From: Lachnospiraceae bacterium
Lineage (GTDB): Bacteria > Bacillota > Clostridia > Lachnospirales > Lachnospiraceae
Direction of reading: 5' to 3'
NCBI GenBank assembly: GCA_017620155.1
Contig: JAFZQY010000063.1
Coordinates: forward strand, 1-47,459
DNA: 47,459 bases
The notes beneath the pieces are model-generated. The model ran no database searches, was not told the origin of the DNA, and saw nothing but the letters and a program-made list of their open reading frames with translations. Below are positions 24,916-33,120 of this stretch, in pieces (position 1 is the first letter of the stretch; each line of letters begins with the position of its first letter). Made by a program: the position numbers and the translations under genes.

Positions 24916-26666
24916 AAGAAAAGAAGATCAGTCTGCTTTTTCCCGTAAAAGAAGATGGAACAGAACCGAAATACAGAAGCCTCAGCGAGGAAACGATCCA
25001 CAACCTGGGACTTGATGCGATAATCCCTGCCCTCAGCCCGATGGAGGCCGAACGGTCATACATCTTAAGGGTCCTTTCGCATATGACGGATGATCCGTAT
25101 GTGGCCTCGTACCGTTCGGACGTGTTTGAGGACATACTGAATTCTCCTGCGCTTCGCGAGCGGATCATGAAGATCCTGGACCGGATCAAATTCCTCAGGG
25201 AATACGGGACTTTTAAGAGGGACTATGATGAGTCGGCATCGGCTTTTGAGCTGATGCACAGACTTGAGGAGATCAACGATTATATCATCAGTGTCGAGGC
25301 GATTCATGAGTGCCTTATGGATACATCCCTAAAGTCGGAAGGACTTAAGGAGTTAAAAGAGTATGCCGACACGATCTATAACGACAACGCTTTTGCCGAG
25401 CTGAAAGAAGATATATCCAAGGTCCGGGCATCGACGACTGACTTAAAGAGCATAACGCTCGGGGTGAACTTAAATCCGAGATTTGAGGCCGAGAGCATCG
25501 GCGTTGTTTCGATAAATAACAAGCCTTTTACCAAATCGGGCGTGATCGGAACTTTCAGTGACGCTATCTCTTCGAGGCACGATCACATTCAGGACGGGAA
25601 CGAGTGGAACGGAAACTTTAAGTATCAGCCCATCAACCCTACCCAGTCGGAAATGACAGGCATCTTAGAGCAGATCGGCAGGATCAGGATCGCGACAAGC
25701 GGTCCCATAGGCTTTTTGACCATGGCTTCCATTCCGGAGGGCGACAGTTCGGTCGATGTGACGAGGTATATGAACAGGATCACCAATCATATGCTCTTCC
25801 TCACGGTCCGCAAGCTTAGGAGCGTCCTTTCCAAATATGTGAACGTGACGATCACGAACATCACGGATCTTATCCCGGAATTCATGTACTATATCCGGTG
25901 GGCGGAATATGTTGAAAAAGTCCTTGAAGCCGGCTATGTTCTGAGAAAACCCGAGGTCGCTAATAACGGCGATCCCGTGTTCATGGAAGCTCACGGCGTA
26001 TATAACCTTCTGCTCGCCCACACCCATCTTCAGGACAAACTCCAGATAGTCAGAAACGACCTCGTATTTGACAGGGATCACAACATATATATCCTGACAG
26101 GGGCTAACCGCGGCGGCAAGACCACGATCACGGTTGCGATAGGACTTCTTTTCGTACTGGCTCAGGGCGGATTATACATACCCGGAGGCTCATTTAAATA
26201 TGCTCCGGCGGATTGCATTTACACGCATTTCCCGGCAGATGAAGACAAGACGATGGACTTGGGCCGCCTGGGTGAAGAGTGCAAGCGCTTTAAAGAGTTA
26301 TACAATCTTGCAAACGGGAAGAGCCTGCTGTTGCTTAACGAGACCTTCTCTACGACCTCTTTTGAAGAGGGATATTATATAGCGCGTGATGCTGTAAGGG
26401 CGATGCTAAAGAAAGGCGTCCGGACCATATACAATACACATATGCATAAGCTGGCCCGCGATATAGAAGAGATAAATGCCGAAAGCACCGGAAGTTATGG
26501 CTCCAGAGCGCAGTCTTTGATCGTTAAGACCGACGGATCGGAAAGATCATTTAAGATCGCCGTCGCTCCGCCCGAGGGAATGTCCTATGCCGAAGATATA
26601 GCTCGCAAATACGGAGTGACATATGATATGCTTACAGGGTATGGAATCACACATCCAAAGGAGTAG
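24912..26666 (+). CDS. MutS-related ATPase lacking the mismatch-recognition domain
   Basis: 584 residues. Residues ~60-380 are helical and correspond to the lever/clamp part of MutS-family proteins; the N-terminal mismatch-binding domain I with its Phe-x-Glu motif is absent. The C-terminal ATPase domain has Walker A LTGANRGGKTTITVAI (~395-410), DKTMDLGRLGEECKRF, Walker B LLLLNETFSTTSFEEG (~472-487) and NTHMHKLARD. In Walker B the usual Asp-Glu is Asn-Glu. It is therefore a MutS-like ABC-type ATPase rather than a repair MutS. It is coupled to a DUF202-like membrane protein and followed after 5 bp by another membrane protein, hinting at a membrane-linked function. Confidence 0.85.
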   Translation: MKEKKISLLFPVKEDGTEPKYRSLSEETIHNLGLDAIIPALSPMEAERSYILRVLSHMTDDPYVASYRSDVFEDILNSPALRERIMKILDRIKFLREYGTFKRDYDESASAFELMHRLEEINDYIISVEAIHECLMDTSLKSEGLKELKEYADTIYNDNAFAELKEDISKVRASTTDLKSITLGVNLNPRFEAESIGVVSINNKPFTKSGVIGTFSDAISSRHDHIQDGNEWNGNFKYQPINPTQSEMTGILEQIGRIRIATSGPIGFLTMASIPEGDSSVDVTRYMNRITNHMLFLTVRKLRSVLSKYVNVTITNITDLIPEFMYYIRWAEYVEKVLEAGYVLRKPEVANNGDPVFMEAHGVYNLLLAHTHLQDKLQIVRNDLVFDRDHNIYILTGANRGGKTTITVAIGLLFVLAQGGLYIPGGSFKYAPADCIYTHFPADEDKTMDLGRLGEECKRFKELYNLANGKSLLLLNETFSTTSFEEGYYIARDAVRAMLKKGVRTIYNTHMHKLARDIEEINAESTGSYGSRAQSLIVKTDGSERSFKIAVAPPEGMSYAEDIARKYGVTYDMLTGYGITHPKE

Positions 26667-26671
26667 ACATC

Positions 26672-27052
26672 ATGGTATTTTTTTACAGAAACTATCCCTG
26701 CGCACCTAAAGCGACACTTATATCCGGACTGGCAAACGGTTTCGGATACATAGCAGCGATCTTTGCGATCGTGCTGGCGACCAATATCCCGAAAAGGCCC
26801 ATATACATACTGCCCGTTCTGCTGCTGGCCGGACTGGCGGCTTTTCTGATCATATATGTCGGTCATAAGCTTACCGATAAGCTCGGCCCTGCCGAAGCAG
26901 AGAAGAATATAACCACAAAGCCCCGCTTTGCACAGGCATTCTGTTCCATCCATCCCGAGGAATATGACAGGCTCGCGCAGATAAACCCTGAATTCGGCAG
27001 GCTGTATGAGAAGAATGACAAGGGAAGGGTGGTAAAGAGAAAAAATGTATGA
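26672..27052 (+). CDS. Two-span membrane protein of unknown function
   Basis: 126 residues with two hydrophobic helices (about 15-39 and 45-64) separated by a short NIPKRPI turn, then a soluble C-terminal half with DRLAQINPEFGRLYEKNDKG and a Lys/Arg-rich end. No family recognised. Placed 5 bp after the MutS-like gene with CAAAGGAG before the ATG, so it is probably the third member of that operon. Confidence 0.68.
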   Translation: MVFFYRNYPCAPKATLISGLANGFGYIAAIFAIVLATNIPKRPIYILPVLLLAGLAAFLIIYVGHKLTDKLGPAEAEKNITTKPRFAQAFCSIHPEEYDRLAQINPEFGRLYEKNDKGRVVKRKNV

Positions 27053-27153
27053 TTTTTCTGATCCGCTATAAAGGATCGGTTACTTTCATCCGATAGATAA
27101 GATAAGGGTATTTATCCGAAACGGATTTTGGATTTAGACGCATGGAGGCGTAT

Positions 27154-28227
27154 ATGAATCTTACGATCGTACAGAGCAGCCCTTTTCAGGCATACAATCC
27201 GAATAAATTCGGTTCTGACCAAAACCATATGACCGGCTCCGGGAGTGATCACGGAGCTGTTTCCATGCGCAAAAGACAGTCGATGGAGAGGCAGCAGGCG
27301 AAGGCCGAGTCCGGAAACAGGATCGTAGCGCAGGCACAAAGCTACGGCCAGCAGTTAAAGACCGATCGCACCAAGGCCAAGGAAACCGCACTTGAGAAAA
27401 AGAAAGTGCAGTACAACTACAAAGCGATCTCCGGCCAGTTAGTCAGATGCAAGAAATCCACGAACGCAAGCATGGTGGCATCGAAAGCCAGACGCGAGGT
27501 CATGAGACTTAAGAGACTTTCCCGCTCGGGACAGTATGATGAAGAAGATATCCAGGCAGCACTCGATCACGCCAAATCCATGGAGCGTGTAGCCAAAAAG
27601 AAGGTCGCGCACCTTCGCCAGGAAGAGATGATCGAGCGGACAGGCAACTCTGTTCCGGCTCAGATGGAAGAGATAGAAGACCGGAAAAAAGAAGATGCGG
27701 CCGAAGATCCGGAGGCGCTTGAGGAAGAGATGGCTGATGAGGAGATTCCTGAAGGGCTGATTGAGGATGCCGATTATCAGGAACAGATGGAGATCATGCA
27801 GGCCGAGCAGGTAGAACTAAGGGAAGCTGAGCAGATGGAAATGGCCGCTCTGACAGAGGAACTTATGGCCGAGCTTTCCGAAGACATGAACGAGATGCTT
27901 GAGGAAGCCGGGCTGGATGAACTTGCGGATTCCGTGCTTGTTGCAGATCCTAACATGAGCGAGGATGACTTAAAGCTCCTTAAGCTCAAGCACCGCACGG
28001 ATGAATCCAAGGATATCACCAAAGCGGATGCCGATTATCTTAAGTATCTGTTTGATAAATACGAAAAAGAAAAACATGGCGCATCGCCCATAGCTTCTTC
28101 GACCGGACAGTCCGGGATTGCGGGCATGAGTTCTCCCTCCGCGCCCGTATCCATAGCGCAGGGACTGGCGGTTTTGGGGTTTCCTACAGTGTCGACGCCG
28201 AGTGTCAGCGTGGATGTGAGCATCTGA
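27154..28227 (+). CDS. Acidic coiled-coil protein of unknown function
   Basis: 357 residues, no signal peptide or membrane span. The N-terminal ~50 residues are polar and disordered-looking. Residues ~50-165 are a basic helix-rich region (ASKARREVMRLKRLSRSGQY, then KSMERVAKKKVAHLRQEEMI). Residues ~170-270 are extremely Glu/Met-rich coiled coil (ALEEEMADEEIPEGLIEDAD, EQVELREAEQMEMAALTEEL). The C-terminus is Ser/Ala/Pro-rich. The real start is the ATG behind GGAGG; an ATG 12 bases earlier lies inside that binding site. A cytoskeletal or scaffold-like role would fit but is not shown. It is followed by a strong terminator. Confidence 0.66.
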   Translation: MNLTIVQSSPFQAYNPNKFGSDQNHMTGSGSDHGAVSMRKRQSMERQQAKAESGNRIVAQAQSYGQQLKTDRTKAKETALEKKKVQYNYKAISGQLVRCKKSTNASMVASKARREVMRLKRLSRSGQYDEEDIQAALDHAKSMERVAKKKVAHLRQEEMIERTGNSVPAQMEEIEDRKKEDAAEDPEALEEEMADEEIPEGLIEDADYQEQMEIMQAEQVELREAEQMEMAALTEELMAELSEDMNEMLEEAGLDELADSVLVADPNMSEDDLKLLKLKHRTDESKDITKADADYLKYLFDKYEKEKHGASPIASSTGQSGIAGMSSPSAPVSIAQGLAVLGFPTVSTPSVSVDVSI

Positions 28228-28285
28228 CCCCGGCCGGTTTGCCGCTATATCTCGAAAAGCCTGCGGCTGAGTAAAAATGATTTAC

Positions 28286-28348
28286 AGAAGATTAAATTTG
28301 GCTTATCATCGTTTTTGATGAGGTTGAATTTAATCTTCTTTCTTTTTT
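28286..28348 (+). terminator. Rho-independent terminator before the mannan locus
   Basis: A perfect 13-bp stem, AGAAGATTAAATT / AATTTAATCTTCT (28286-28298 / 28327-28339), with a partly paired interior (ATCATC ... GATGAG) is followed by a T-rich tract (TTCTTTTTTG). It ends the coiled-coil gene's transcript and insulates the LacI gene. Confidence 0.8.
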
Positions 28349-28384
28349 GTTTCTTTTTCGGGGAAATAGGAGGAAATGTGAGGT

Positions 28385-29416
28385 ATGGCAAAAGCAGTTA
28401 AGCTTGCGGATATAGCCGAAAGGGTCGGAGTAAGCATTGTTTCGGTATCGAAAGCGCTCTCGGGACAGAAGGGCGTGAGCGAAGAGATGCGCATCCGGAT
28501 TCAGGCGGTAGCCGATGAGATGGGATATAAGCAGCCGGGTGCATACCGCCGTGAAAGAGAGGAAGCCCGCCGGAACAGGGGCTATAATCTCGGCGTTCTG
28601 GTCGGGGATTATTACCTGGGCAAATATGAGAGTTTCTATTCTCAGATGTATCAGCAGTTTGCGGCACGAGCAGGATCCAAGGGAAACTTCTGTCTGCTCG
28701 AACTTGTAAGCCGCGAGCAGGAGACCGAAATCAGAGTGCCCATGATGATCACCGATAAACGAGTGGACGGCATCGTGGTCATAGGCAAGCTTTCGGACGA
28801 CTATCTGGATATGCTTAAAGGATCCGGGATACCGCTGGTCGGGCTCGATTTTTACACGAACGACGACACGATGGACTCTGTCATAAGCGACAGCTATTTC
28901 GGCGGATACAGAATGACCGAATACCTGATACGTAACGGCCATACCAGGATCGCCTATGTTGGAACTCTCGGAGCAACTACTTCGATAAATGACAGATACA
29001 TGGGCTATCTGAAAGCCCTTAACGAACACGGGATCGAACCCAGGGCTGACTGGATCATAGAGGATAGGAGTACCAAAGACAAGATCCTTGATGCCGTAGA
29101 GTACGTAAAACTGCCGGAGGATATGCCGACAGCATTCATGTGCAACTCCGATCAGACCGCAGGCCTTCTCATCAATAAGCTCGAAGAGGCCGGTTACAGA
29201 GTTCCGCAGGATGTCTCTGTAGCGGCATATGACAATTTCCTGCCTCCCGGGATCTGCGACGTAAGGATCACTTCATATGATGTCGACATGAAGGAGATGG
29301 CGAAGCGTGCAGTCTCGATGATCACTCACAAGATCGCCGGAGAGAATTATAAGCAGGGAACATATGTAGTGGGCGGACATGTCGTTGAGAAGGAGAGCGT
29401 TCTGCCGCGGGAGTGA
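28385..29416 (+). CDS. LacI-family transcriptional regulator of the mannan locus
   Basis: 343-residue repressor. N-terminal LacI helix-turn-helix (VKLADIAERVGVSIVSVSKA, then LSGQKGVSEEMRIRIQAVAD, with hinge MGYKQPGAYRRE). A periplasmic-binding-protein-like effector domain follows, with VDGIVVIGKLSD, GIPLVGLDFYT, YFGGYRMTEYLIRNGHTRIA and PTAFMCNSDQTAGLLINKLE. The sugar effector is unknown; by position a mannosyl oligosaccharide is likely. It is ended by its own terminator, so it is transcribed separately from the transport operon. A GGAGGAAA site lies about 10 bp before the ATG. Confidence 0.93.
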   Translation: MAKAVKLADIAERVGVSIVSVSKALSGQKGVSEEMRIRIQAVADEMGYKQPGAYRREREEARRNRGYNLGVLVGDYYLGKYESFYSQMYQQFAARAGSKGNFCLLELVSREQETEIRVPMMITDKRVDGIVVIGKLSDDYLDMLKGSGIPLVGLDFYTNDDTMDSVISDSYFGGYRMTEYLIRNGHTRIAYVGTLGATTSINDRYMGYLKALNEHGIEPRADWIIEDRSTKDKILDAVEYVKLPEDMPTAFMCNSDQTAGLLINKLEEAGYRVPQDVSVAAYDNFLPPGICDVRITSYDVDMKEMAKRAVSMITHKIAGENYKQGTYVVGGHVVEKESVLPRE

Positions 29417-29472
29417 CAGCCGGTTTTCCCCTTCGTGATTATTTACCTTAAAAAGAAAATTTAACTAAAATT

Positions 29473-29517
29473 AATCTGCGCCAATCTCTCAAAAAGAGGC
29501 TGGCGCAGATTTTTTTT
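29473..29517 (+). terminator. Strong rho-independent terminator after the LacI gene
   Basis: An 11-bp stem, AATCTGCGCCA / TGGCGCAGATT (29473-29483 / 29501-29511), with further CTCT/AGAG pairing inside is followed by an eight-T run (510-517). It separates the regulator from the transporter operon. Confidence 0.93.
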
Positions 29518-29589
29518 GTATCTTTTTGCTAAAAAACCACCCTCAAAAGTAGTAAATAAGTAAAATTCGCGTAAAAAACGAAAATAAAC

Positions 29590-29629
29590 TTGACTAAAAA
29601 TGATAAAACAGATAACTTAAAATTAAGTT
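29590..29629 (+). promoter_or_regulatory. Promoter with operator-like palindrome for the mannan transport/catabolic operon
   Basis: TTGACT (29590-29595) is followed after 15 bp by GATAAC (29611-29616). Overlapping it is a perfect palindrome, AACTTAA-AA-TTAAGTT (29614-29629), placed where a repressor would block initiation. It is a candidate binding site for the adjacent LacI protein, although it lacks the central CG typical of many LacI operators. The surrounding 120 bp are very A-rich. Confidence 0.42.
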
Positions 29630-29698
29630 CAAGAACGAACCACCATGAGGAAAAACGAACTTATGGACAACACTAATCTCAATAAGGGAGGAAAGCTA

Positions 29699-31159
29699 AT
29701 GAAAGCAAAGAAAGTTTTAGCACTTACACTCAGCGCAGCAATGCTTCTCGGCCTGACTGCCTGTGGTGAGACCTCAGAGGCACCCGCAGCAGCACCCGCC
29801 GCCACGGAAGATACTGCCGAAGAGGCACCCGCCGCTGCAGAGGCAGAAGATACCGCAGAGGAGACAGAGGAAGCAGCGCCTGCAGCTGACGCAGGCGAGC
29901 TCAGCTACACAGGTCTTAACCTGGCTGACTACACCGACACAACCGCAACCATCAAGTTCATCCATCACAAGACAGACCGTGCAGAAGACGGAACAATGGA
30001 TGCAATGGTAGCAGAGTTCAACAAGACATTCCCTAACATCACCGTAGAGATGGAAGCAGTTACCGATTATGCAGAGGATGCTCTCCTTCGTCTTTCAACA
30101 GGTGACTGGGGCGACATCATGTTCATCCCCGCAATCGACAAGAACCAGCTTGAGACATACTTCATGCCTCTTGACTCTCTTGACAATCTTTCGGGCGTAC
30201 TCAACTTCGCAAATCAGTGGGAGTACAACGGATTAAGCTACGGTATTCCTTACATGGCCAATGCTCAGGGTCTTCTCTATAACAAGAGGATCTTTGAGGA
30301 GGCAGGCATCACCGAGCTTCCCACAACTCCTACCGAGTTCCTTGCAGATCTTCAGCTTGTTAAGGACAACACCGATGCGATCCCGCTCTACACCAACTAT
30401 GCAGCAGGCTGGACAATGGGTGCATGGGATGCTTACATCGGATGTGTTTCAAACGGTGACAACACTTACATGAACCAGAAGCTCGTTCACACTGCAGAGC
30501 CTTTTGCAGATCCCGGTGATGACACAGGCGCTTACAATGTATATCGTATCCTTTACGATGCATGTGCGAACGGCCTGATTGAAGACGACTACACTACTAC
30601 CGACTGGGAAAGCTGCAAGGGCATGATGAACCGCGGTGAGGTAGCTACGATGGTACTCGGTTCATGGGCATACGCTCAGATGTGCGAAGCAGGCGATACT
30701 CCCGAAGACGTAGGATACATGCCTTTCCCGATCACTGTAGGCGGAACACAGTATGTACTTGCAGGCGGTGACTACTGCTACGGCATCAACGCAAATGCAT
30801 CCGATGAGAACAAGCTCGCATCACTCATCTTCGTTAAGTGGATGACCGAAGAGTCCGGATGGTGCTTCAACGAGGGCGGCTATCCCGTAGTTAAGGGCGG
30901 CCAGACACCCGATATGTACGCAGCATTTGACGGTTGCTCGGTTCTTTCCGACGAGCCCGCACTTGCAGGTGAGGAAGACCTCCTTAATGAAATGAACGCA
31001 GAGTCAGAGCTTTCTATCAACGCAGGCGGAAATGACAAGGTTCAGAGAATCGTTGAAGCAGGCGCAACAGGCTCGGAATCCTTCGCTGACATCATGGCAG
31101 ACTGGAACAGTGTATGGCAGGATGCTCAGGAAGAGCTTGATATCGAAGTACTGTATTGA
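29699..31159 (+). CDS. Sugar ABC transporter solute-binding lipoprotein (family 1)
   Basis: Extracellular lipid-anchored receptor that would deliver mannooligosaccharides to the permeases. 486 residues: signal and lipobox LTAC with Cys22, an Ala/Glu-rich linker (~25-68), then the binding fold with IKFIHHKTDRAEDGTMDAMV, FNKTFPNITVEMEAVTDYAE, NAQGLLYNKRIFEEAGI and PTTPTEFLADLQLVKDNTDA typical of cluster-1 sugar-binding proteins. Aromatic residues (WEYNGLSYG, WTMGAWDAY) may line the glycan site. The start is the ATG behind AAGGGAGGAAAG; in-frame ATGs upstream lack a binding site. No ATPase gene is in the operon, so a shared MsmK-type ATPase must power it. Confidence 0.94.
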   Translation: MKAKKVLALTLSAAMLLGLTACGETSEAPAAAPAATEDTAEEAPAAAEAEDTAEETEEAAPAADAGELSYTGLNLADYTDTTATIKFIHHKTDRAEDGTMDAMVAEFNKTFPNITVEMEAVTDYAEDALLRLSTGDWGDIMFIPAIDKNQLETYFMPLDSLDNLSGVLNFANQWEYNGLSYGIPYMANAQGLLYNKRIFEEAGITELPTTPTEFLADLQLVKDNTDAIPLYTNYAAGWTMGAWDAYIGCVSNGDNTYMNQKLVHTAEPFADPGDDTGAYNVYRILYDACANGLIEDDYTTTDWESCKGMMNRGEVATMVLGSWAYAQMCEAGDTPEDVGYMPFPITVGGTQYVLAGGDYCYGINANASDENKLASLIFVKWMTEESGWCFNEGGYPVVKGGQTPDMYAAFDGCSVLSDEPALAGEEDLLNEMNAESELSINAGGNDKVQRIVEAGATGSESFADIMADWNSVWQDAQEELDIEVLY

Positions 31160-31203
31160 TCAATTAAAGAGACATAATAATACCTGAAGAATGGTTGAGA
31201 AGG

Positions 31204-31229
31204 GCCGGGGGGAGCTATCTCTCCCCGGC
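31204..31229 (+). other. GC-rich intercistronic stem-loop after the binding-protein gene
   Basis: An 11-bp stem, GCCGGGGGGAG / CTCTCCCCGGC (one G-U pair), closes a CTAT loop. There is no T-tract. Its place between the binding-protein and permease genes is that of malE-malF-type stem-loops known to protect the upstream mRNA, giving more binding protein than permease. Function inferred from position. Confidence 0.65.
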
Positions 31230-31258
31230 TCGGATCATCTGAAGTTTGAGGTGAAACC

Positions 31259-32266
31259 ATGGCAAATGCAAAACCTGCCGCAAAAACAAAAAAGACCTTT
31301 CCCGAGTGGTTAAAGAGCAGAGACGGACAGAAAGTGCTCGTAATGGTCGCTTTCATGATCGTGCCTCTCCTGCTGCTCTTCGTGTTCACATATCTGCCTT
31401 TCGGCCAGATGTTCGGCTTCTCGTTCTATAACATGAAGTACATCGGAGCCCGTAAGTTCGTGGGTCTTAAGAACTATATGAAGGTCTTTTCCAGAAAGGA
31501 CTGCTTCGGAGCGCTTAAGCTGTCTCTTTACTACATGCTCGGTTCCGTGGTCCAGCTTACGATCGCGCTTTATCTGGCTACGATCTTAAGCTTCAAAGTA
31601 AAAGGCGGAAACATCTTCAAGGGATTCATGTTCTTCCCCTTCCTGATAAACGGGATAGCCATCGGTTTCATATTTAAGTTTTTCTATACCAGAGGATTCG
31701 TGTTTGATACCGTGCTCCAGTGGTGCGGATTTCAGCTCGATAATCTCCCCTACTGGTTAAGAGACCAGAGAATCAACAACTTCTCGCTCGTGGGAACGAG
31801 CGTCTGGAGATATTTCGGACAGAACATGGTACTGTTCATCGGCGCGATCATGTCGGTGGATTCCGAACTGTATGAGGCAGCCACGCTGGACGGCGCGAAC
31901 AGACTCGCCCAGTTTAAGTACATCATCCTGCCCAGCATCAAGACCATCGTTACGCTGAATGTGATCCTGTCGATCACGGGATCCTTAAGTGCTTTCGAAC
32001 CGCCCTATGTCATCACGGACGGTGCGAACGGAACCGGAACCTATTTCGTGGTAATGCATGATATCGCCCATACCCAGCAAAAAGTAGGCCTTGCTTCGGC
32101 CATGGCGATAGTACTTCTGATCATTATCCTTGTTGTGACGCTTTTGCAGAAACTGTTCTTTAAATACATCTTCAAGAGCGGTGAGGATGAGGATCCGAGA
32201 GCAGCGATTAAGCGTGAGAAGAAACTCGCGCGCTTAGCAGCGAAGAAAGGAGGGGTGACGGCATGA
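31259..32266 (+). CDS. Sugar ABC transporter permease (MalF/UgpA type)
   Basis: Membrane subunit one of the oligosaccharide importer, 335 residues with six predicted spans. The ATPase-docking EAA loop reads EAATLDGANRLAQFKYIILPSI. The N-terminus is basic and the C-terminal tail is Lys/Ala-rich. Overlaps the next permease by 4 bp (ATGA). The Trp/Tyr-rich segment near residue 165 (YWLRDQRINNFSLVGTSVWR) lies between spans. Confidence 0.93.
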   Translation: MANAKPAAKTKKTFPEWLKSRDGQKVLVMVAFMIVPLLLLFVFTYLPFGQMFGFSFYNMKYIGARKFVGLKNYMKVFSRKDCFGALKLSLYYMLGSVVQLTIALYLATILSFKVKGGNIFKGFMFFPFLINGIAIGFIFKFFYTRGFVFDTVLQWCGFQLDNLPYWLRDQRINNFSLVGTSVWRYFGQNMVLFIGAIMSVDSELYEAATLDGANRLAQFKYIILPSIKTIVTLNVILSITGSLSAFEPPYVITDGANGTGTYFVVMHDIAHTQQKVGLASAMAIVLLIIILVVTLLQKLFFKYIFKSGEDEDPRAAIKREKKLARLAAKKGGVTA

Positions 32267-33117
32267 AGTCCAATGCACAGGCCAAAGCCGGCAAAGTGAT
32301 CTGGCTCATCATAGAATACATATCCCTCATCTTTTTCAGCCTGGTAGCGCTCATCCCCGTGGTCAGCTGCGTGATAACGGCATTTAAGACCGACACCGAG
32401 TATCAGAATACAAACGTCATGACGCTGCCCGAGAGCTGGTTAAACTTTGAGAATTATATCAGAGCCTTTGATAAAGCCAATATGGGCCGCGGATTTATCA
32501 ACTCGGCGATCATCCTCGTGTGCGTGCTGATCCTGTCCACTTTTATCGGAACACAGCTCGCATATGTGCTCGACCGGTTCAAGTTTTTCGGAAACGGCCT
32601 TATCCGTAATCTTTTCCTGTTCGCGTCACAGTTGCCCGGCGTTGCGATGCAGGTAGCGCTGTACGAGATCATGTACAAACTCCACTTCATCAACTCGATG
32701 TTCGGATACATAGTGCTGATGTGCGGAACGGATATCATCTCGATCTACATTTATATCCAGTTCTTCGAGAACATAGATTATTCGCTGGATGAATCGGCCA
32801 TCGTCGACGGCGCGAATTATTTTACGATCTTTTATAAGATATTATTGCCTCTTCTTAAGCCCGCGATCGTAACTTCGTGTATACTGAAAGGAGTGGGTAC
32901 CTACAACGAATACTATTGCGCGAACCTGTATCTGCAGGACAAGACAAGAGTAAATACGGTGGCGACGTCGCTGTATACTTTCGTCGGACCCTTAGGCAGC
33001 AAGTACAACCTGATCTGTGCGGGCGTGATCATATCACTGCTTCCTGCGCTGATCGTGTTCATCACCTGCCAGAAGCAGATCTACAGCGGACTTACCCAGG
33101 GCGCAGTGAAGGGATAA
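32263..33117 (+). CDS. Sugar ABC transporter permease (MalG/UgpE type)
   Basis: Membrane subunit two of the importer, 284 residues, about six spans. The EAA loop is DESAIVDGANYFTIFYKILL followed by PLLKPAIVTSCI. It ends with TCQKQIYSGLTQGAVKG, the usual MalG-type terminus. It overlaps the first permease by 4 bp and is 3 bp from the epimerase gene, so transport and catabolism are one operon. Confidence 0.93.
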   Translation: MKSNAQAKAGKVIWLIIEYISLIFFSLVALIPVVSCVITAFKTDTEYQNTNVMTLPESWLNFENYIRAFDKANMGRGFINSAIILVCVLILSTFIGTQLAYVLDRFKFFGNGLIRNLFLFASQLPGVAMQVALYEIMYKLHFINSMFGYIVLMCGTDIISIYIYIQFFENIDYSLDESAIVDGANYFTIFYKILLPLLKPAIVTSCILKGVGTYNEYYCANLYLQDKTRVNTVATSLYTFVGPLGSKYNLICAGVIISLLPALIVFITCQKQIYSGLTQGAVKG

Positions 33118-33120
33118 GAC

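Noticed and set aside
28292-29029. A 245-codon open frame antisense to the LacI gene
   Set aside because: It starts within the LacI coding region, ends in the terminator hairpin and has no family resemblance.
29645-29698. An upstream in-frame start for the solute-binding protein, adding 18 residues
   Set aside because: It would place a polar segment before the signal peptide and lacks a binding site, whereas the chosen ATG follows AAGGGAGG.
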